Origin: AV69 sp036498205
GTDB lineage: Bacteria; Verrucomicrobiota; Verrucomicrobiia; Chthoniobacterales; UBA10450
Reading direction: 5' to 3'
Length of the DNA: 10,468 nt
Assembly (NCBI GenBank): GCA_036498205.1
Contig: DASXIC010000077.1
Coordinates: 1 to 10,468 of the forward strand
The translations under genes and the position numbers were made by a program. The stretch's first letter is position 1. Each line of letters starts with the position of its first letter. Below, piece by piece: positions 5,972 through 10,468 of this stretch. Below the pieces are notes generated by a model, which saw only the letters and a list, made by a program, of their open reading frames with translations, ran no database searches and was not told where the DNA came from.

Positions 5972-8900
5972 TTAATGCAGCAATAGGAAATTGGCAGGTA
6001 ACGCGATCTGGGACGCCGGGGCCGCATCGGGATCGCCTGCCTGTTTTGAGCCATCCGCGCCGAAACGAATGTCCTCGTTGTTGGAAGCCACCTTCTCAGG
6101 TGGGAGCGCCAACGGCGGTTGATTTTTGGCTTTAAGAGCCTCATTCACCGGCGGCAGATCTTTGGTGGTGAGTTCAGAGAACTCGTTCGAAACGTCAAGG
6201 AATTCCCGCTTTAACGCTTCGATGTAAGCCAATTGGTATTCGCCCGGTTTTCCTTCATAGCTGAGAAGGGCGCCATAAAGTTGATCGGTGTGCTCGCGCA
6301 ATCGTTCTTCGCCCGTAATCGCACCGCCCTCGGTGGTGGCAACAATTTTCTTGCGGATCTCGTCTATCTTGGTGTCCAAATCTTTCAAAGTTTTGCGTAG
6401 CGGATCGGAATCCGGCAATGCTGCGCCTGCTTTTGCCACCGCTGCCCGCAAAAAGAGGATGCGGTCCATCAGGGCGCTCTCCTCGCTAAACAAACTATGA
6501 ACTTTCATTGCGGCATCGAATTGCGCTTTTCGATCCGCATCATTGAACTTGGCCCGGCGGTCGATGCCGACAGTTATCTTCGTATCAATCGCCTTTCCAT
6601 TTTTCGTTAATCGAATAGTATAAACTCCTGGTAACAGACGTGGGCCGCGAATACCGTTAAATGCGACTTGAGCCGCGGGTGGGACGCGTGGCGGTTTTGC
6701 CCGCATATTCCAGACAACACGGTTAAGTCCCGGCCGTTTGCTTGCTGGCAGTTCGTCTATTACCTGGCCGGAGCCATCGAGCACTTCGAGCTTTAGTTTG
6801 CCAAAGAGATGTCGCGCCCGCTGGTAATAAGTAATCACGGCCGCATCGGGAGGATTATCCCCGATAAAAACTGCATCGCCATTGGCCCAACCGCCGCTTC
6901 CTTCGATACGTTGCTGTGCTGGCCTGGCAGAGACAAAGCTCGCTTCCTGCGGCAAAAGCTCGGGAGTAAGTTCGCGCCAGGGAGTGATGTCGTCGATAAT
7001 CCAAATACCGCGACCGTGGGTGGCAAGAACCAGATCGTTATCGCGCGGCTGAATCGCAAGATCGCGTACCGCCACGGCCGGAAAGCGCCCCCCTTTGAAT
7101 TGCGCCCAATTTTTTCCGCCGTCAATCGAGACAAAGAGGCCAAACTCAGTCCCAAGAAAGAGAAGATTTGGCTTAACGAGATCTTCTTTGATGACGTGGG
7201 CATAGCCCCGTACCCCCTTCTGGTCCTGTGCCGTGACCAGAGGGCTCCAAGTCTTGCCAAAGTCCGCGGTCCGGAAGACGTAAGGCATCATGTCTCCAAA
7301 GGTATGTCGATCAATCGCGACGTAGGCCGTGCCAGGATCGAAGTTGCTTGCCTGGACCCAGTTCACCCATGAATTCGGCGGCAGACCGGGGATGTTCGGA
7401 GCGACATTACTCCAGCTCTTGGCTCCGTCCCGGGTTAATTGGAGGTTGCCATCGTCCGTTCCTGCCCAAATGACGTTTTTGTCCTTGGGCGATTCGCTGA
7501 TCGAATAAATGGTAGTGTGCATTTCCGCGGCGGAGTTATCGACCGTGATGCCGCCTGATTGTTCCTGTTTCTGCTTTTCCGGATCGTTCGTCGTCAGATC
7601 GGGCGAAATACGCTCCCAGTTCTGTCCATGGTCGCGTGACCGAAACAAAAACTGCGCGCCGATATAGATTGTCCCTTTTTCGTTAGGCGAAGGAACCAGA
7701 GGTGTATTCCAATTGAACCGCAGTTTCTCCTTGTAGTTTGCCCTGGGTTGAATATCGCGGGCCTCGTGCGTGTAACGATTGACGCGCCCGACGATGCCAC
7801 CCTGATACTCGGCATAGATGTAATCCGGATCGGCCGGATCGGAAAAAGTAAAGAACCCGTCGCCGTTAAATACATTTTCCCACTGGGCATTGGTAATTCC
7901 GCCCGGATATTGCGACTGACCGACCCAGCAACTGTTATCCTGCAAGCCGCCATAAACGCGATACGGATCGTGATCATCCACGCTAACGTGGTAAAACTGT
8001 GAGACCGGCAGATTTTCTCCCTTCCACCATTTGCTTCCGCTGTTGTAGGAGTACCACATTCCCCCGTCATCTCCGGCAAAAACTGTCTGCGGGTTAGTCG
8101 GGTCGATCCAGACGACGTGGACATCGCCATGCATCCCGCCGAAGCCTCCGACGGTGGCGAAGCTTTTCCCGGCGTCGTCACTCACAATCATCGCGCCGTC
8201 TGTTTTAAAAACGCGGTCAGGATTTTTCGGATCGACAATCAGATTGGCAAAGTAAAAAGGCCGCCAAACCATCCAGTTACTCTTGTCTCGCTTGTCCCAG
8301 GTCGCGCCACCATCGTCGGAAACAAAAAGCGCGCTGTCAGTCGATTCGACGAAGGCATAGACCCGCTTCGAGTTGGACGGCGCGATCGCAACCGCGATTC
8401 GGCCGTACGGCTTCCTGGGAAAACCCTTGTTTGCTTCTAACGTTACTTCGGTCCAGGTGTTCCCACCGTCATTCGAACGAAACAATCCACTGCCGGAAGG
8501 CGCGTCAGGGCCCTCGCCCCCGGAACGAAACGTCCAGCCTTTACGCCGAAAATCCCACATTCCGGCGAACATGATGTTCGGATCGTTGGGATCGATCGCA
8601 ACCGTCGAACAGCCGGTCGAAGGATTATTTCCCTTAAGTATAAGCTCCCAGTTTTTTCCACCATCAGTAGTTCGGTAAAGCCCGCGATCGGACGAATCGC
8701 TCCAGAGCGGCCCCGGAACGCTGGCAAAGACAATGTCGCTGCTCTTTGGACTAACGACAATTTGGGCAATTCGCTCCGACTTAGGTAAGCCGGCGCTGGT
8801 CCACGTCTCGCCGCTATCAGTCGATTTGTAAACCCCGCTACCAATCGACACGCTATTGCGCGTCCATGACTCGCCAGTTCCGACCCACACATTCCTCGAA

Positions 8901-9208
8901 TTCTTCGGATCGATAGCGATTGCGCCGATTGATTGCACTGGTTGCTCGTCGAATACGGGGCGATAACGAGTCCCGCCGTCGTCCGATTTCCATACGCCGC
9001 CACTGGCGGAGCCGACGAACAGGGTAATCTTTCCGGAAGGCTCCTTGATGCCTGCGAGGGCCGAAATCCGCCCGCTCATTGTAGCCGAACCAATATTGCG
9101 AGCGCCTAGCCCCGATATGGTTGCGGAGTTAAACGGCGTTTCTCCGGCGGCGAAACTTACTACTGGTAAACCAAACGCGGTGAGCAAGAAAATTGATAAC
9201 GATCGCAT
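5972..9208 (-). CDS. Secreted Asp-box (BNR/sortilin-like) beta-propeller protein
   Basis: A 1078-residue exported protein of the VPS10/sortilin-like 'glycosyl hydrolase' family common in Acidobacteria, Verrucomicrobia and Bacteroidetes. A Sec signal peptide covers residues 1-20 (cleavage after SFA). Eleven Asp-box-like motifs (S/T-x-D-x-G-x-x-W/F) are visible at residues 74, 128, 179, 244, 296, 342, 386, 523, 591, 646 and 693, consistent with one or two beta-propellers across about 30-740. The blades carry the WVGTGES and FAGDDGG signatures. A FlgD/Ig-like beta domain follows (about 800-882, with LNRVVWNMR and LLPGVYTIRL). After it comes a helical region (about 888-1015), then a proline-rich tail. 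Asp-boxes are structural and do not prove glycosidase activity. I see no catalytic residues that identify a substrate. No membrane anchor or sorting motif is clear. Expected location is periplasm or cell surface. It follows the LolA-like gene by 3 bp and is probably co-transcribed with it. Confidence 0.9.
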   Translation of the reverse strand: MRSLSIFLLTAFGLPVVSFAAGETPFNSATISGLGARNIGSATMSGRISALAGIKEPSGKITLFVGSASGGVWKSDDGGTRYRPVFDEQPVQSIGAIAIDPKNSRNVWVGTGESWTRNSVSIGSGVYKSTDSGETWTSAGLPKSERIAQIVVSPKSSDIVFASVPGPLWSDSSDRGLYRTTDGGKNWELILKGNNPSTGCSTVAIDPNDPNIMFAGMWDFRRKGWTFRSGGEGPDAPSGSGLFRSNDGGNTWTEVTLEANKGFPRKPYGRIAVAIAPSNSKRVYAFVESTDSALFVSDDGGATWDKRDKSNWMVWRPFYFANLIVDPKNPDRVFKTDGAMIVSDDAGKSFATVGGFGGMHGDVHVVWIDPTNPQTVFAGDDGGMWYSYNSGSKWWKGENLPVSQFYHVSVDDHDPYRVYGGLQDNSCWVGQSQYPGGITNAQWENVFNGDGFFTFSDPADPDYIYAEYQGGIVGRVNRYTHEARDIQPRANYKEKLRFNWNTPLVPSPNEKGTIYIGAQFLFRSRDHGQNWERISPDLTTNDPEKQKQEQSGGITVDNSAAEMHTTIYSISESPKDKNVIWAGTDDGNLQLTRDGAKSWSNVAPNIPGLPPNSWVNWVQASNFDPGTAYVAIDRHTFGDMMPYVFRTADFGKTWSPLVTAQDQKGVRGYAHVIKEDLVKPNLLFLGTEFGLFVSIDGGKNWAQFKGGRFPAVAVRDLAIQPRDNDLVLATHGRGIWIIDDITPWRELTPELLPQEASFVSARPAQQRIEGSGGWANGDAVFIGDNPPDAAVITYYQRARHLFGKLKLEVLDGSGQVIDELPASKRPGLNRVVWNMRAKPPRVPPAAQVAFNGIRGPRLLPGVYTIRLTKNGKAIDTKITVGIDRRAKFNDADRKAQFDAAMKVHSLFSEESALMDRILFLRAAVAKAGAALPDSDPLRKTLKDLDTKIDEIRKKIVATTEGGAITGEERLREHTDQLYGALLSYEGKPGEYQLAYIEALKREFLDVSNEFSELTTKDLPPVNEALKAKNQPPLALPPEKVASNNEDIRFGADGSKQAGDPDAAPASQIALPANFLLLH

Positions 9209-9211
9209 ATT

Positions 9212-9964
9212 TTATTTCGAAGCGGGAAAATGAAACATCGCGTCATCGGCAGTTATGTTTGGTTCAGCTTTTTCGATGACGACCTTTTGTTTGTCCGGCG
9301 CTCCCTTCTTACCGGCCTCAATTGAGAATGGAATAAAGACTCCTGCGATTTTTTCATAATCGCCGACATCGGTCTCGGTTTCCACCTGTGCTCCCTGCTC
9401 GACCCGCTGAGTGATGATTCGAATCTCGAGGAATGCATCCGGGTCGAGATAAACGAAGTTCACGTCCCCATTTTTGCGCACCACCTTGAGCTTATAGGCC
9501 TGAGTGCCGTCCACATCCTCTCTCCCAAGATATTCCACGGTGCTGCCCTTGCCTTTCCAATCCACCAGGGGGCCATCGATCTCGGCTTCTTCGATCAAAG
9601 ACTTCGTGTCGTCTGCAGACATTTTTTCTGGATCCTTGCGTCCCTGGAAAGGGTAGACTTTCCAACCTTGGGTGCCGTCGTAGGCCGTAATCGCGGTCAT
9701 ACCTTGCAACGTCGCTTCCGTTCGCACCTCGCCTGGCCGCTTCTTCATGGTGACGTAGCCCAGCTGAAACTGCCCGTTGTTGACCAGGAGTTTTCCGGTC
9801 AGGCGTAATGATTGCAGAGAACGCAACGCATCCGCGCCTCCCTTAGCTTCGACGTTTTTTGCGACCAACCAATCGACGGCTGGTTCTTGGGATTGATCCT
9901 GAGCGACGAGCGCCGGGACGATAAACGCGGCAGCGAGCAAAATCAGGGTGCGAGGTAAGTACAT
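9212..9964 (-). CDS. LolA-like periplasmic protein (outer membrane lipoprotein-sorting family)
   Basis: A 250-residue exported protein. A signal peptide spans residues 1-21 (MYLPRTLILLAAAF..., cleavage after ALVA), with no lipobox cysteine, so it should be soluble in the periplasm. The mature part is an all-beta, half-barrel-type sequence of the LolA/LppX superfamily as seen in 'outer membrane lipoprotein-sorting protein' annotations. It has an initial helix (WLVAKNVEAKGGADALRSLQSL), then successive strands including LRLTGKL, GYVTMKKRPGEVRTEA, AYDGTQGWKVYPF, VEYLGREDVDGTQAYKLKVV, NFVYLDPDAFLEIR and GVFIPFSIE. Real LolA shuttles lipoproteins to LolB, but these distant relatives often sit beside exported enzymes or propeller proteins and their cargo is unknown. 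I do not call it lolA. The ATG at 9964 directly precedes the signal peptide. It is the first gene of a two-gene operon. Confidence 0.85.
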   Translation of the reverse strand: MYLPRTLILLAAAFIVPALVAQDQSQEPAVDWLVAKNVEAKGGADALRSLQSLRLTGKLLVNNGQFQLGYVTMKKRPGEVRTEATLQGMTAITAYDGTQGWKVYPFQGRKDPEKMSADDTKSLIEEAEIDGPLVDWKGKGSTVEYLGREDVDGTQAYKLKVVRKNGDVNFVYLDPDAFLEIRIITQRVEQGAQVETETDVGDYEKIAGVFIPFSIEAGKKGAPDKQKVVIEKAEPNITADDAMFHFPASK

Positions 9965-10003
9965 AATTGGCGGCGTGAAACGAGGGTTGAGGCCGAGGCG
10001 AGA

Positions 10004-10009
10004 ATTATA
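10004..10009 (-). promoter_or_regulatory. TATAAT -10 candidate for the LolA-like/Asp-box operon
   Basis: The minus strand reads TATAAT across 10009-10004, about 40 bp before the operon's first ATG (9964). This would leave a leader of roughly 30 bases. No convincing -35 hexamer lies at 16-18 bp, so it is a half-match in the right place. Confidence 0.35.
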
Positions 10010-10468
10010 CCGTGGTGGGTAGCAAGTGCAGTGAACGTTAATAACACGCGGGCGCTGGTCTCGCTATTTGAATTCTATTCGAGGCCACGTTCGATGCCTC
10101 CGATAGCACGACGTGTGGTTTTCGGCCCTTAGCGCCCCTGTAAACTGTTGCCACGTTCCCCAAGGAAATTCACTCAATGAAGGCTGCATTCGCGTTAGTT
10201 CAGTGCTGCGTCGGAGATCATTACGCGGTTGATAATTTAAGTGTAAACGATTGGACGACAGAGTATTAATCTGCTGCTCTACCGGCAACGTTGCAGTGAC
10301 TGCAAGGGTTCGCGTCGGTAGAACTTACACTGAACTCTCTTTTCAGCGCTTTATAATGCTTTCAATCACTAAAATTTGATCATGATAACCCATTGATCGA
10401 TAAGAGATTGCGTTCGCGAGTTATCATCTTTGAGACGTTACGGCATGTCCTAAGCTTATGCCGGACTT
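10010..10468. other. Gene-free stretch at the window end
   Basis: No convincing gene is seen on either strand. The longest open frame (minus, 10288-10064, TTG start) has no domain-like pattern and no ribosome binding site. The last 150 bases are more AT-rich and contain TATAAT at 10352-10357 (plus strand), two TTGATC copies 17 bp apart (10376 and 10393), and an 8 bp inverted repeat. This may be the control region of a gene beyond the window. Confidence 0.5.
10382..10427. repeat. 8 bp inverted repeat ATGATAAC ... GTTATCAT
   Basis: ATGATAAC (10382-10389) and GTTATCAT (10420-10427) are exact inverted copies with a 30-base spacer that contains TTCGCGA. There is no following T-run. It could be an operator pair, a recombination-site remnant or chance in AT-rich DNA. 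Confidence 0.3.

Noticed and set aside
6809..7372. 187-codon plus-strand open frame inside the Asp-box gene
   Set aside because: It is antisense to a well-supported coding frame with clear Asp-box motifs and shows no protein family features of its own.
8443..9003. 186-codon minus-strand open frame within the Asp-box gene in another frame
   Set aside because: It overlaps a strong gene in a shifted frame. The real frame carries regular Asp-boxes across this interval, so no frameshift is needed.
10064..10288. 74-codon minus-strand open frame
   Set aside because: TTG start, no ribosome binding site, no recognisable motif; it falls in a gene-poor end region.

Overview
The window (about 10.5 kb, moderate GC, roughly mid-50s percent by eye) comes from a free-living, probably soil-type Gram-negative chromosome. 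I favour Verrucomicrobiota (Chthoniobacterales-like), with Acidobacteriota as the alternative. The reasons are the large exported Asp-box (BNR/sortilin-like) propeller protein paired with a LolA-like protein, the lack of strong Shine-Dalgarno sequences, and intergenic palindromic repeats of the GTCATCCTGAGC type that I remember from such genomes. No 16S or marker protein is present, so this placement is inference. There is no phage, transposase, CRISPR array, tRNA or rRNA that I can recognise.

Layout. Positions 1-449 hold the C-terminal part of a glutaryl-CoA dehydrogenase-type acyl-CoA dehydrogenase (+). Positions 450-989 are a non-coding stretch made largely of degenerate inverted repeats. 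Positions 990-2225 encode an SCP2-type thiolase (+), probably part of the same acyl-CoA catabolic locus. It converges, with a 5 bp gap, on a soluble hybrid sensor kinase (2231 to about 4165, -) built of PAS-PAS-HisKA-HATPase-REC. Diverging from the kinase is a small winged-helix-like protein (4340-4627, +), with operator-like direct repeats in the shared upstream region. A 9 bp hairpin at 4662-4690 separates it from a TEX30/KANSL3-type alpha/beta hydrolase (4748-5341, +), which converges on a small VOC/glyoxalase-fold protein (5383-5790, -). A palindromic two-hairpin repeat follows at 5834-5891. The rest is a minus-strand two-gene operon: a LolA-like periplasmic protein (9964-9212), then 3 bp later a 1078-residue secreted Asp-box protein (9208-5972). 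The final 500 bp contain no convincing gene, only a promoter-like -10 for the operon and an 8 bp inverted repeat near the end.

How the genes work together. The first two genes fit glutaryl-CoA or acyl-CoA beta-oxidation. The kinase carries its own receiver, so it may pass phosphate to an unlinked HPt or response regulator. The LolA-like and Asp-box genes are probably co-transcribed and act in the cell envelope. Nothing here proves a new system. The less ordinary items are the repeat cluster splitting the acyl-CoA genes, the gapless tandem PAS duplication in the kinase, the small HTH-like protein beside spaced repeats, and the exported two-gene operon.
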